Under the pieces are notes generated by a model, which worked only from the letters and a program-made list of their open reading frames with translations, did no database searches and had not been told where the DNA came from. The position numbers and the translations under genes are program-made. DNA of 14,617 bases from Lachnospiraceae bacterium UBA3632 (GTDB lineage Bacteria > Bacillota > Clostridia > Lachnospirales > Lachnospiraceae), in NCBI GenBank assembly GCA_002373975.1, contig DFKZ01000104.1, positions 8,956 to 23,572 of the forward strand, read 5' to 3'. Below, piece by piece: positions 14,550 to 14,617 of the stretch. How positions within the stretch are numbered: position 1 is the stretch's first letter; each line of letters starts with the position of its first letter.

Positions 14550-14617
14550 ATGAAGCATATCAAGACTTTGACTACAAGAGATCTCAAAGAGTCTATGAAG
14601 AAGGGCGGATGCGGCGA
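14550..14617 (+). CDS. scfA: SCIFF ranthipeptide precursor, partial (cut by window edge)
   Basis: Twenty-two codons are visible, from MKHIKTLTTRDLKESMKKGG to the CG that follows. The ATG has AAGGAGG (14537-14543) 6 bases upstream. The start MKHIKTL, the basic leader and the GGCGE-like beginning of the Cys-rich core match the SCIFF (six cysteines in forty-five residues) precursors, which are nearly universal in Clostridia. In that family a radical SAM enzyme installs thioether bridges from the core cysteines, and the maturase gene usually follows directly. Here the core and the maturase lie beyond the window, so the remaining five cysteines cannot be checked. The upstream gene ends 136 bases earlier and this gene has its own promoter. 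Confidence 0.85.
   Translation, partial: MKHIKTLTTRDLKESMKKGGCG

Overview
The window looks like a chromosomal segment of an anaerobic Clostridia species, probably a Lachnospiraceae member (Butyrivibrio/Lachnospira-like). The grounds are Gram-positive-style Shine-Dalgarno sites, a truncated SCIFF ranthipeptide precursor at the right edge (a Clostridia hallmark), a transcobalamin-like DUF4430 lipoprotein, and a large beta-propeller hybrid kinase encoded beside HD-GYP proteins. The genus is inferred from gene content, not from a marker gene.

Left part, minus strand (1-1069): a vitamin B12 locus. A strong sigma-A-type promoter (1041-1069) drives a leader with a recognisable cobalamin riboswitch (about 776-998). 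An 8-bp hairpin lies directly before the ribosome binding site of a DUF4430 lipoprotein (332-730). Behind it an open reading frame with a membrane or secretion signal (start at 242) runs off the left edge. Together these suggest a B12-repressed surface cobalamin-capture operon.

Middle left (1070-2476): a tnpB-only IS200/IS605-type element on the minus strand, with an omegaRNA-like 3' end, subterminal hairpins, and a predicted near-leaderless tnpB promoter. It ends exactly one base before the -35 box of the B12 operon, so the predicted TnpB guide sequence is the promoter itself.

Middle (2494-5618, plus strand): a 25-bp dyad overlapping a promoter, an unrecognised small protein (2531-2836), bifunctional NAD(P)HX epimerase/dehydratase nnr (2840-4456) and phosphopentomutase deoB (4458-5618), spaced 1-3 bp apart. 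This is a metabolite-repair and pentose-salvage group.

Right (5663-14413, plus strand, probably co-transcribed): a three-gene signalling cassette. It consists of a membrane HD-GYP c-di-GMP phosphodiesterase with an ECF-S-like membrane part and a Cache-like sensor; a hybrid histidine kinase (signal peptide, beta-propeller, Y_Y_Y, TM, HisKA, HATPase, REC, HPt); and a 7-TM HD-GYP homologue that has lost most metal ligands and carries a duplicated C-terminal domain. I see no DNA-binding output domain in any of the three, so they may act through protein contact or c-di-GMP, or through a response regulator elsewhere.

Right edge (14393-14617): three 23-bp tandem repeats, a promoter overlapped by a perfect palindrome, and the first 22 codons of a SCIFF ranthipeptide precursor.
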